5,427 bases of DNA, taken from NCBI GenBank assembly GCA_029881855.1, contig JAOULU010000125.1, positions 1 through 5,427 of the forward strand, given 5' to 3'. The stretch is from Nitrosomonas sp. Its GTDB lineage: Bacteria > Pseudomonadota > Gammaproteobacteria > Burkholderiales > Nitrosomonadaceae. The notes beneath the pieces were generated by a model. It did no database searches. It had not been told where the DNA came from and saw only the letters and a list, made by a program, of their open reading frames with translations. Below, one piece after another: positions 1-4,669 of the stretch; the first letter of the stretch is position 1; every line of letters begins with the position of its first letter. Both the position numbers and the translations under genes were made by a program.

Positions 1-2
1 CT

Positions 3-122
3 CTAAACTTGAAGATAAAAAATGTAATCATCTTCACAAAAGAATACATCCTGACGGCGGTTACCTTGTTGGATAATGTGATGCGGGTACCCCGGTAAAA
101 TCACTCTTGCTAGTCTTGCCAT
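3..122 (-). pseudogene. Truncated N-terminus of a REP-associated / IS200-like (Y1) transposase
   Basis: Reading leftwards from an ATG at 122 gives 39 codons before an in-frame TAG at 3-5. The peptide starts MARLARVILPGYPHHIIQQG and continues NRRQDVFFCEDDYIFYLQV. This is the characteristic start of Y1 transposases of the RAYT / Transposase_17 type, which usually begin MARxxRxxxPGxPHHVxQRGNRRQ and continue into an F-x-x-x-DY-x-x-YL segment. The catalytic HUH motif and tyrosine of this family lie further downstream, so neither is present here. Family members run well over 100 residues without a stop at this point. The end reads GTT TAG AG; one extra T would restore GTT TTA GAG (V-L-E), so a single-base deletion is the simplest explanation for the stop. 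The Shine-Dalgarno match before the ATG is poor. It lies on the same strand as, and downstream of, the HxlR gene. The family call is fairly sure; the rest of the element is outside the window. Confidence 0.72.
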
Positions 123-211
123 GGAGCTGCTTTGCATAATTGCAATTGTGTCCCTGAATCTGCAAAATTTCCAGCACTATAGCAACAGTGTGAAACTATT
201 AAGGAACCATC

Positions 212-241
212 CCGGAAAAGAATTCACGATTTGTCTTCCGG
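212..241. repeat. Imperfect hairpin between the HxlR gene and the transposase remnant
   Basis: CCGGAAAAGAA at 212-222 pairs with TTGTCTTCCGG at 231-241 (9 of 11 positions), with an 8-nt loop. The rest of the 123-281 stretch shows no convincing gene on either strand. The hairpin lies about 40 nt beyond the stop of the HxlR gene and could slow or end its transcript, but no T-run follows on the minus strand, so I do not call it a rho-independent terminator. It could equally be a remnant of a REP-like palindrome next to the transposase. Confidence 0.3.
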
Positions 242-281
242 CGTCGCCTCGTGAAAACCATCATGACGTCGCACAATCTTT

Positions 282-962
282 TTATTTCACTGGTCGCACA
301 TCTATAAATATACAAAGCCCGATCCAATCCGGCATTGTTTTGATTAATTTGCGATTACCATGTGCTTTTATTTTTTTGTCTGTTAATGCCTTTTTTAGAT
401 CGATATCTCCCTGCCAAACCTCTGCCAATGTTCGTACATCGGTAGAGAGATATAAATCCACATCTTTACCGGGATCCTCAGTGCATAAATCGACATCATC
501 TCCGTCAATCCAAACCCACCAACTTCGATGTTTTTCCAAATCAGTAAACACAAAACAAATAACGGTTTCACCATCTGGAAGATTTTTGGTTTGAATCCTG
601 CGTTGCACTTCCCACATCAGCAGCTCAACATCCAGCTCATCATCACTCATCCGCCCACGTGCCCAACGCATGCCCCACACCGCAATATTTTCCAAAAGCG
701 GCTCAAGCTCTTTTCCCGCCGGTGTCAACCGATATTCATAGCCACGCTGTCCCGACAGCTGTTTGCGCACAATAACGCCTTTTTCTTCTAGGTATTTGAG
801 CCGCTTGGTTAAAAGCGTTGGTGAAATTCTGGATATAGCCCGTTGAAAATCATTGAACCGAGTTGTCCCCATCAGGAGTTCTCTCAGAATCAATATCGTC
901 CATTTTTCAAACAAGACCTCGGCGGCCTTAGATACCGGGCAAAACTGACCATAAGCCGTCAT
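282..962 (-). CDS. HxlR-family winged-helix regulator with C-terminal SCP2-like domain
   Basis: This encodes a probable ligand- or redox-responsive DNA-binding protein of 226 residues. Residues about 4-100 form an HxlR (DUF24) winged helix: the start YGQFCPVSKAAEVL carries the conserved N-terminal cysteine (Cys8) that some HxlR/YodB proteins use for thiol sensing. It is followed by the helices around KWTILILRELLMGTTRF, the recognition region SRISPTLLTKRLKYLEEKG, and a wing at QRGYEYRLTPAGKEL. Residues about 125-215 resemble the SCP2-like lipid-binding fold found in the long form of this family (VDLCTEDPGKDVDLYLSTDVRTLAEVWQGD). Plain HxlR proteins are only about 110-130 residues, so this is the two-domain type. 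I chose the ATG at 962 because it places the family motif directly at the N-terminus and has GGGG about 8 nt upstream. A GTG at 971 in the same frame would add three residues and lacks a Shine-Dalgarno sequence. It is divergent from the 26-codon frame and mddA. The effector is unknown. Confidence 0.9.
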   Translation of the reverse strand: MTAYGQFCPVSKAAEVLFEKWTILILRELLMGTTRFNDFQRAISRISPTLLTKRLKYLEEKGVIVRKQLSGQRGYEYRLTPAGKELEPLLENIAVWGMRWARGRMSDDELDVELLMWEVQRRIQTKNLPDGETVICFVFTDLEKHRSWWVWIDGDDVDLCTEDPGKDVDLYLSTDVRTLAEVWQGDIDLKKALTDKKIKAHGNRKLIKTMPDWIGLCIFIDVRPVK

Positions 963-978
963 TTGATACACCCCATAG

Positions 979-1007
979 AACTACAGTTTTTGTAGTTAAA
1001 TACTACA
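979..1007. promoter_or_regulatory. Three-half-site operator-like array upstream of the HxlR gene
   Basis: ACTACA (980-985), TGTAGT (991-996) and ACTACA (1002-1007) form two overlapping perfect dyads with 5-bp spacers. The left one extends to 7-bp arms (AACTACA-N5-TGTAGTT, 979-997). Successive half-sites start exactly 11 bp apart, about one helical turn. The array covers the -10 element and predicted transcription start of the HxlR gene and sits in the divergent intergenic region. HxlR-type dimers bind dyads of this general size, so this is the best candidate for the regulator's own operator. The symmetry is seen directly; the binding is inferred. Confidence 0.7.
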
Positions 1008-1027
1008 CTCCGCGCAGTATCTGTCAA
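1000..1027 (-). promoter_or_regulatory. Promoter of the HxlR gene
   Basis: On the minus strand a perfect -35 TTGACA (1027-1022) is followed after 16 bp by TAGTAT (1005-1000), a 4-of-6 match to the -10 consensus. Transcription would start near 993, leaving roughly 30 nt before the ATG at 962. The -10 overlaps the third ACTACA half-site of the operator, and the start point lies inside the middle one, so a bound regulator would block the polymerase. Confidence 0.6.
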
Positions 1028-1041
1028 GACACCCTCCTAGC

Positions 1042-1047
1042 TATACT
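1042..1047 (+). promoter_or_regulatory. Possible -10 element for the rightward transcript
   Basis: TATACT matches the -10 consensus at 5 of 6 positions. The best upstream partner, CTGTCA at 1021-1026, is only 15 bp away, so the promoter would be weak or need activation. If used, transcription would start near 1054, just before a hairpin, and the half-site array would sit at roughly -75 to -47, a position compatible with activation. The call is tentative. Confidence 0.25.
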
Positions 1048-1056
1048 TCAAAACAT

Positions 1057-1077
1057 AGGACGTGAAGCACATGTCCT
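1057..1077 (+). other. Leader hairpin upstream of the 26-codon frame
   Basis: AGGACGTG (1057-1064) pairs with CATGTCCT (1070-1077) through 8 base pairs, including one G-U in RNA, around the 5-nt loop AAGCA. It lies between the possible transcription start near 1054 and the Shine-Dalgarno sequence at 1094. It could stabilise the 5' end of the rightward mRNA or be a DNA dyad bound by a protein. It is not followed by a T-run, so it is not a terminator. Confidence 0.35.
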
Positions 1078-1106
1078 TAACTACCCAAATATTAAGGAGA
1101 AATGTC

Positions 1107-1187
1107 ATGTTTTCAAACCAAGCAAAAATCCAAGCAGCTGAGATCGTCAAAGAATTCAGTAAGACCAATCGCTGGATATTGCGCTAA
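1107..1187 (+). CDS. 26-residue peptide, or 5' end of a decayed gene
   Basis: An AAGGAGA Shine-Dalgarno sequence at 1094-1100 stands 6 nt before the ATG at 1107. The other ATG, at 1102, is too close to it, which decides the start. The frame reads MFSNQAKIQAAEIVKEFSKT and then NRWILR before a TAA at 1185. The first 20 residues look like a normal amphipathic helix. The last six do not, and reading one base earlier from 1166 gives QSLDIALKNLKD and a TAA at 1202-1204, which also looks protein-like. A single indel around 1160-1166 may therefore have broken a longer small protein, or this is a short peptide made as it stands. It is the first frame divergent from the HxlR regulator and lies 86 nt before mddA. 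I do not recognise a family; the MFSN start recalls phasins, but that is not evidence enough to name it. Confidence 0.4.
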   Translation: MFSNQAKIQAAEIVKEFSKTNRWILR

Positions 1188-1230
1188 AAAACTTAAAGGA
1201 TTAATTCCTCTTTATTTTTCAACGTAAATT

Positions 1231-1251
1231 AAACCAATCAGTCGGTTTTTT
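1231..1251 (+). terminator. Weak terminator-like hairpin before mddA
   Basis: AAACC (1231-1235) and GGTTT (1244-1248) pair around an 8-nt loop and run into a stretch of eight T residues (1246-1253 apart from the stem positions, TTTTTTAAT in context). With only 5 bp, two of them G-C, the stem is marginal. It could partly end the transcript of the 26-codon frame or act as an attenuator in front of mddA. Confidence 0.25.
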
Positions 1252-1273
1252 AATCAACAACTAGGAGAATATA

Positions 1274-2053
1274 ATGAGTACGATAGAGATACCAAATAAA
1301 CCAAATACCCGCTTTGCTGTCGGTACAAATCTAACTTCTCGCATATTTGCAATAACCTACGCACTATTTGCCTATGCTGTAGGAGCTGGAGCCTTGTTCT
1401 GGTTTTTCTTTGCGGCTGCAGGCATTGCCCCCTATTCGCTCTCCAATATTGAAACAAGCAGTGTAATAAAAGCATTAACCATTAATACTTTTTTAGTGTT
1501 TTTGTTTGCCACACAACACACCATTATGGCCAGAACAAGTTTTAAGCAAAAGTTGACACGGATTATTCCTGCGCACTTGGAACGTGCTACCTTTGTACTT
1601 GCGGCCGGACTTTTCTTAGCAATCATGCTGTGGTACTGGCAACCGCTTCCTGGCTCTATCTGGTCACTGCAGAATGAATATTACAGATTAGCATTATTGA
1701 GCCTTTCTTTTGCGGGGGTAATCTATGTGTTGGTCACATCGTTAGTTACCAATCACTTTGAATTATTTGGAATACGCCAAGCATGGCTATATGCCACGGG
1801 AAAAACTTATACACCACTAGAATTTAAAAGACACTGGGTCTATAAGTACAGCCGCCATCCGATGATGCTTGGCTTACTGATTGTTATTTGGTCCACAGCA
1901 GATATGTCAGCTACCCGCTTGGTATTAGCCGTGTTACTCACCACCTATCTGTTCATCGGTATTCAATTTGAAGAGCGCAGCCTGATTCAAGAATTTGGTG
2001 ATAAATACCAGGAATACAAAAAAGAAATCGGAATGTTCTTTACTTTTAGGTAA
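1274..2053 (+). CDS. mddA: Methanethiol S-methyltransferase (MddA-type membrane methyltransferase)
   Basis: This is a 259-residue integral-membrane protein of the isoprenylcysteine methyltransferase / NnrU-like superfamily, closest in pattern to MddA, which methylates methanethiol with S-adenosylmethionine to give dimethyl sulfide. Hydrophobic segments lie at about 24-49, 66-80, 105-122, 138-158, 196-208 and 213-231. Features typical of the family are QHTIMARTSFK near 81-91, NHFELFGIRQ at 160-169, the cofactor-binding signature YKYSRHPMMLG at 190-200, and the C-terminal EERSLIQEFGDKYQEYKK at 233-250. Length and motif order fit a complete protein. The start has AGGAG at 1263-1267, 6 nt before the ATG. 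It lies alone on the plus strand between the divergent HxlR gene and a convergent methyltransferase. Its control by the HxlR protein is plausible but unproven. A substrate other than methanethiol cannot be excluded from sequence alone. Confidence 0.8.
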   Translation: MSTIEIPNKPNTRFAVGTNLTSRIFAITYALFAYAVGAGALFWFFFAAAGIAPYSLSNIETSSVIKALTINTFLVFLFATQHTIMARTSFKQKLTRIIPAHLERATFVLAAGLFLAIMLWYWQPLPGSIWSLQNEYYRLALLSLSFAGVIYVLVTSLVTNHFELFGIRQAWLYATGKTYTPLEFKRHWVYKYSRHPMMLGLLIVIWSTADMSATRLVLAVLLTTYLFIGIQFEERSLIQEFGDKYQEYKKEIGMFFTFR

Positions 2054-2071
2054 AGCGTACCTGTAAAACTG

Positions 2072-2119
2072 CTGATCATTTCATGAATCATTAGATATAT
2101 AGATTCATGAATTAATCAG
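2072..2119. repeat. 18-bp imperfect inverted repeat after mddA
   Basis: CTGATCATTTCATGAATC (2072-2089) and GATTCATGAATTAATCAG (2102-2119) are inverted copies matching at 16 of 18 positions, separated by 12 bp. Each arm also contains the self-complementary core TTCATGAA. It begins 18 bp after the mddA stop codon. As RNA it would fold into a long AT-rich stem and could mark the 3' end of the mddA transcript, but there is no T-run after it, so protein binding or a mobile-element relic are alternatives. The remaining sequence to 2237 shows no gene. Confidence 0.55.
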
Positions 2120-2237
2120 TCTGTTAAATGTAAGTATGAGTTTCATAGGTTTTGATGTCATTCGAAGCGCCCGTAAAGGAAACTTTCTGAATCAAGTTGG
2201 CCATTTGATTGATTAGAAGCCCATCGAAAAAGCTATT

Positions 2238-2275
2238 AACAAAACCTGCAGGGATATCACGCTGCGGGTTTTGTT
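2238..2275 (-). terminator. Rho-independent terminator of the class I methyltransferase
   Basis: On the minus strand AACAAAACCCGCAG (2275-2262) pairs with CTGCAGGTTTTGTT (2251-2238), a 14-bp stem with one G-U pair and a 10-nt loop, followed by AATAGCTTTTT. The upstream arm encodes part of the final codons (T-K-P-A) and the stop codon lies in the loop, so the structure overlaps the gene's 3' end. The stem is nearly symmetrical and its plus-strand exit is TTTTGTT, so it may also stop rightward read-through from mddA. Confidence 0.75.
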
Positions 2276-3081
2276 GCGGTGAAAACAATTTCCTGAAATT
2301 CTATTTCAAATGGCGTGGAACCATAAGCCTTTTCAAGCGCATCGGCAGTCGCCTTGGTCACTACACTGGCCGCTACCGTTGCGCGTTCATTAATTTCTAG
2401 TACGCCGGGGTTTCCTTCGACATAGCCTTTGGCAATATGCGCCGCATCGAGTATTTCTATTAATTCTGAAACCGTGTGGGACGCAATATCTTTAAGCCCG
2501 GCCTGATTGATCAGACCTTTGATGTGATCAATGTCATAGAACCCAAAAGGCGTGGTCAGGAATTTCGGTGGGTCGCTTTCAAAGAAGCTGGCGATTGTTT
2601 GATGCGCGATGGAAGCTGATTGATTGTTCTCCAGAGAATCCCAGACATTAAATGCCAACACCCCGCCTGGCTTGAGTGTGCGTGCCATCTCGGCAAGCCC
2701 CTTGTTTTTGTCTGGAAAGAACATGATGCCAAACTGGCAAACGACCGCATCAAATGCGTGATCATCAAAAGACAGCGATAAAGCATCAGCAACCTCGAAC
2801 GTAACGCCTGGTATATTTGCATGTTTGCTTTTCGCAAAATCAAGCATGGCGGGATTCAGATCGGTTGCGGTAATATGAACACTTTCCGACAAAGCCTGCC
2901 GCAAGTGATAGGTTGAAATGCCTGTTCCGCAAGCCACTTCAAGAATTTTGCCATCCGGCGGAATGCTATCTTTTATCCTGCTAGCCAGATCCTTAGCCGA
3001 GAACTCGAATAAGAAAGGCCCCAAATGAGCATCATAAATTTCTGGTATGGAACCCGTGAAACTTGAATGTGTACTGGACAT
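2257..3081 (-). CDS. Class I SAM-dependent methyltransferase, substrate unknown
   Basis: This is a soluble 274-residue protein with a Rossmann-type methyltransferase domain of the Methyltransf_11/25 kind. Motif I is ILEVACGTG at residues 47-54, which binds S-adenosylmethionine. The acidic residue at the end of strand 2 is Asp74 in TATDLNPAML. The adenine-side segment is VADALSLSF (97-105). Strand 4 is FDAVVCQFGIMFFPD (110-124), and the post-motif LKPGGVLAFNVWDS sits at 136-149. The N-terminus (FTGSIPEIYDAHLGPFLFE) and a C-terminal region from about 170 are shared with a widespread set of uncharacterised methyltransferases, and probably shape the acceptor site. The family label does not fix the substrate. 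AGAGG 6 nt before the ATG supports the start. It is convergent with mddA; a joint role in methyl-sulfur chemistry would be speculation. Confidence 0.85.
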   Translation of the reverse strand: MSSTHSSFTGSIPEIYDAHLGPFLFEFSAKDLASRIKDSIPPDGKILEVACGTGISTYHLRQALSESVHITATDLNPAMLDFAKSKHANIPGVTFEVADALSLSFDDHAFDAVVCQFGIMFFPDKNKGLAEMARTLKPGGVLAFNVWDSLENNQSASIAHQTIASFFESDPPKFLTTPFGFYDIDHIKGLINQAGLKDIASHTVSELIEILDAAHIAKGYVEGNPGVLEINERATVAASVVTKATADALEKAYGSTPFEIEFQEIVFTATKPAA

Positions 3082-3120
3082 GCTCGCCTCTCAACTATTA
3101 ATAGCATCAAAATACAAACT

Positions 3121-3149
3121 ATTATCTAGGCTAAGACTGGATATGGCAA
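3121..3149 (-). promoter_or_regulatory. Promoter of the class I methyltransferase
   Basis: On the minus strand TTGCCA (3149-3144, 5 of 6) and GATAAT (3126-3121, 5 of 6) are separated by 17 bp. The predicted start near 3114 leaves about 33 nt before the ATG at 3081. Between them is the perfect palindrome CTATTAATAG (3095-3104). AACTATTA occurs both there (3093-3100) and over the -10 (3117-3124), so a repressor could bind here, although no candidate regulator adjoins the gene. Confidence 0.6.
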
Positions 3150-3169
3150 ATATCAACATGAATCAAATA

Positions 3170-3241
3170 TTAGGGGTCAGACTCGATTGACATCTCTTTC
3201 GCCCAATTTTTATACTCTTTTGAGAAGGAGAGCACATCAAG
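3170..3241 (-). other. Short coding-like fragment ending in a GGGGTCAGAC tag
   Basis: On the minus strand 23 open codons precede a TAA at 3172-3170. They read LDVLSFSKEYKNWAKEMSIE and then SDP, which looks like the C-terminal tail of a protein, but two stop codons (TAG, TGA) stand just upstream. The plus strand over the end reads TAGGGGTCAGACTCGATTGA. From memory, such GGGGTCAGA-type tags recur next to Y1/REP-associated transposases in proteobacteria; I cannot verify this here. Together with the broken transposase at 3-122, this suggests an old element end. No expression is claimed. Confidence 0.35.
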
Positions 3242-3477
3242 TCACTATGTTTTAGAGGCATAATTTTGTTTTGATGGGGAATCTGGAGACATAATACTTA
3301 ATTGTTGGGTTGTAAGTAATATATCTTTAGAATTCTTTCTCGTTAGTTTTGCCATTTAGGGATATTAGTATTAATTAAATAATGTGTTCCCAGAGCCCCT
3401 AAGTTATATTTTTAGTTTTGGTTGGCTTGTGATTAGCTTCTTGTGTTAATAAAATCACAGTAGCGTATATTACATTT
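3242..3477. other. AT-rich intergenic stretch without a recognisable gene
   Basis: The whole gap between the class I methyltransferase and the muramidase is about 450 bp. Its left part holds the methyltransferase promoter and the fragment at 3170-3241; its right end holds the muramidase promoter. The remaining stretch is clearly richer in A+T than the flanking genes and contains only very short reading frames, no tRNA-like fold and no strong repeat. A TTAGGG/CCCTAA pair about 36 bp apart near 3356-3402 is too weak to interpret. Confidence 0.5.
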
Positions 3478-3486
3478 TGCTAGAAT
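3478..3486 (+). promoter_or_regulatory. Extended -10 promoter of the muramidase-holin pair
   Basis: TGCTAGAAT is an extended -10 element: a TG one base upstream of TAGAAT, which matches the consensus at 5 of 6 positions. No good -35 lies 16-18 bp upstream, which extended -10 promoters tolerate. Transcription would start near 3493 and give a leader of about 40 nt before the ATG at 3533. Confidence 0.4.
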
Positions 3487-3532
3487 CAATCATGTTTCCA
3501 CTAATCTTAACCATAACCTTAAAGGGATAGCT

Positions 3533-4066
3533 ATGGCTGATTTTAATGCGGCGTTTGATGTAACGATGAAAGCGGAAGGGGGCTATGTCAATGATCCAGA
3601 TGACCCAGGTGGTGAGACCTATAAAGGGATTGCAAGGTCTAGAAACCCCAAATGGTCTGGGTGGATCAATATTGATTTATTAAAAAATGTAGCAGATTTT
3701 CCTAAAAATATGGAAAGTGATGCGGGCCTTCAGCAAAAAGTGCGCGATTTGTATGAGGCGAATTACTGGGACAAGATTCGAGGGGATGAAATTGAAGATC
3801 AGGATGTAGCAGAATCAATCTTTGATTTTGCGGTGAATGCTGGCCCAAGAACCAGCGCAAAACTCGCGCAGATGGCTGTTGAAGCAAAAGCAGATGGTGT
3901 GATTGGTCCGGCAACACTCAAGAAAATTAATGCTGATGACAAAAGAGCGTTTCTAGCCGTATTTGCATTAGCCAAAATTGGCCGTTATGTGAGTATTTGT
4001 GAAAAACGACATACAAGCCGCAAATATTTCTTTGGTTGGGTTAGGCGTACATTGGAGGGTTTGTAA
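3533..4066 (+). CDS. GH108 N-acetylmuramidase (phage-type endolysin)
   Basis: This is a 177-residue peptidoglycan hydrolase. Residues about 6-90 match glycoside hydrolase family 108: the signature EGGYVNDPDDPGGETYKGI begins with the presumed catalytic Glu15. The C-terminal part, about 95-172, matches the peptidoglycan-binding domain that usually accompanies it (FDFAVNAGPRTSAKLAQMAV, then DGVIGPATLKKIN, ending RKYFFGWVRRTLEGL). Length is normal for the family. There is no signal peptide or membrane anchor, so it needs a partner to reach the cell wall; the holin-like gene starting 2 nt after its stop is the obvious one. AAAGGGA at 3521-3527 stands 5 nt before the ATG. The family includes phage endolysins and also secretion-linked muramidases such as TtsA, used for typhoid toxin release. 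No other phage gene is in the window, so either a prophage relic or a domesticated export role is possible. Confidence 0.88.
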   Translation: MADFNAAFDVTMKAEGGYVNDPDDPGGETYKGIARSRNPKWSGWINIDLLKNVADFPKNMESDAGLQQKVRDLYEANYWDKIRGDEIEDQDVAESIFDFAVNAGPRTSAKLAQMAVEAKADGVIGPATLKKINADDKRAFLAVFALAKIGRYVSICEKRHTSRKYFFGWVRRTLEGL

Positions 4067-4068
4067 TC

Positions 4069-4575
4069 ATGGCTAATTTTTTCACAAATTCAATTAGTGC
4101 GGGTGCAAGTAATTTGGTAGAGGCGGTGGGTGACGCCATTGATAAGAATGTAACAACGGATGAGGAACGCAAGGAGATTGAAGATGAGTTTGCCAAAGCT
4201 TCAATAAAATACAATGTAGAAACGGCAAAATTGGGTCTGGAAGAAAAGAAAGTTATTATGGCTGATATGGCCAGTGCAAGAGAAAACCAAAGTAAAATCC
4301 AGGAAAGTGAACATTCAAGCTGGCTGGCAAAAAATGTTCATTCTATTTTAGCCGTTGGTATTATTGGTTTAACCTTTGCGATGTATTTTTGGATTATACA
4401 GAAAGGTTGGGGCGGGTTTGATGAAGCAGGTATGAAAGACATTGTGATTTACATACTTGGCGCGTTAACAACGGTTTCTACACAAGTGGCAGCTTATTTC
4501 TTCGGGTCTAGTCAAGGGAGTAAAGATAAACAAAAGGCATTAGAGAGCGCTTCTCTTTCTAACGTTAGGCGGTGA
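4069..4575 (+). CDS. Holin-like membrane protein paired with the muramidase
   Basis: This 168-residue protein has a long charged, mostly helical N-terminal half (about 30-85, rich in Glu and Lys, possibly a coiled coil). Two hydrophobic segments follow, about 88-111 (NVHSILAVGIIGLTFAMYFW) and 123-147 (IVIYILGALTTVSTQVAAYF). The tail contains FFGSSQGSKDKQKALESAS. A YFGSS-x-GSK-x-K ending after the last membrane helix is typical of the phage and gene-transfer-agent holin group annotated as three-helix holins (GTA_holin_3TM type). I see only two clear helices, so that label is approximate. Such proteins open the inner membrane so that an endolysin without a signal peptide can reach the wall. The start lies 2 nt after the muramidase stop, with GGAGG at 4054-4058 inside that gene, which suggests coupled translation. 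No spanin gene follows. Confidence 0.75.
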   Translation: MANFFTNSISAGASNLVEAVGDAIDKNVTTDEERKEIEDEFAKASIKYNVETAKLGLEEKKVIMADMASARENQSKIQESEHSSWLAKNVHSILAVGIIGLTFAMYFWIIQKGWGGFDEAGMKDIVIYILGALTTVSTQVAAYFFGSSQGSKDKQKALESASLSNVRR

Positions 4576-4587
4576 GCTAAACTAGCT

Positions 4588-4593
4588 TATAAT
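4588..4593 (+). promoter_or_regulatory. Possible -10 element of the mfd promoter
   Basis: A perfect TATAAT lies just after the holin stop codon and would start transcription near 4600, about 70 nt before the mfd ATG. No convincing -35 accompanies it. A small dyad, AGCTA-AAC-TAGCT at 4575-4587, immediately precedes it and could be a weak stem at the end of the holin transcript. Read-through from the lysis pair into mfd is also possible. Confidence 0.3.
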
Positions 4594-4669
4594 ATTTTGC
4601 TTTTGATTTAAGGTTGGTCTTTATTATTTAGCCCATCGTTTTTTAGTATTTCGTCCAACACTTTATATA

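Noticed and set aside
2..76. Plus-strand frame open from the left edge (24 codons)
   Set aside because: The opposite strand carries a recognisable transposase start over the same bases; the plus-strand frame is its shadow.
132..148. Small dyad TTGCA-TAAT-TGCAA followed by CAATTG upstream of the transposase remnant
   Set aside because: The arms are only 5 bp and no promoter or known site aligns with it.
121..594. 157-codon open frame on the plus strand over the 3' half of the HxlR gene
   Set aside because: It is antisense to a gene with clear family motifs, has no recognisable domain and no good ribosome site.
1102..1227. 41-codon frame starting at the first of two ATGs after AAGGAGA
   Set aside because: The ATG is only one base from the Shine-Dalgarno sequence and the peptide is low-grade (many K, S, Q); the ATG at 1107 fits better.
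3356..3402. TTAGGG/CCCTAA inverted pair in the AT-rich gap
   Set aside because: Six-base arms about 36 bp apart are too weak to indicate a structure or binding site.
3474..4601. 8-bp direct repeat ATTTTGCT at 3474-3481 and 4594-4601 flanking the muramidase-holin pair
   Set aside because: It could mark an insertion, but an AT-rich 8-mer this close is expected by chance and no element ends accompany it.
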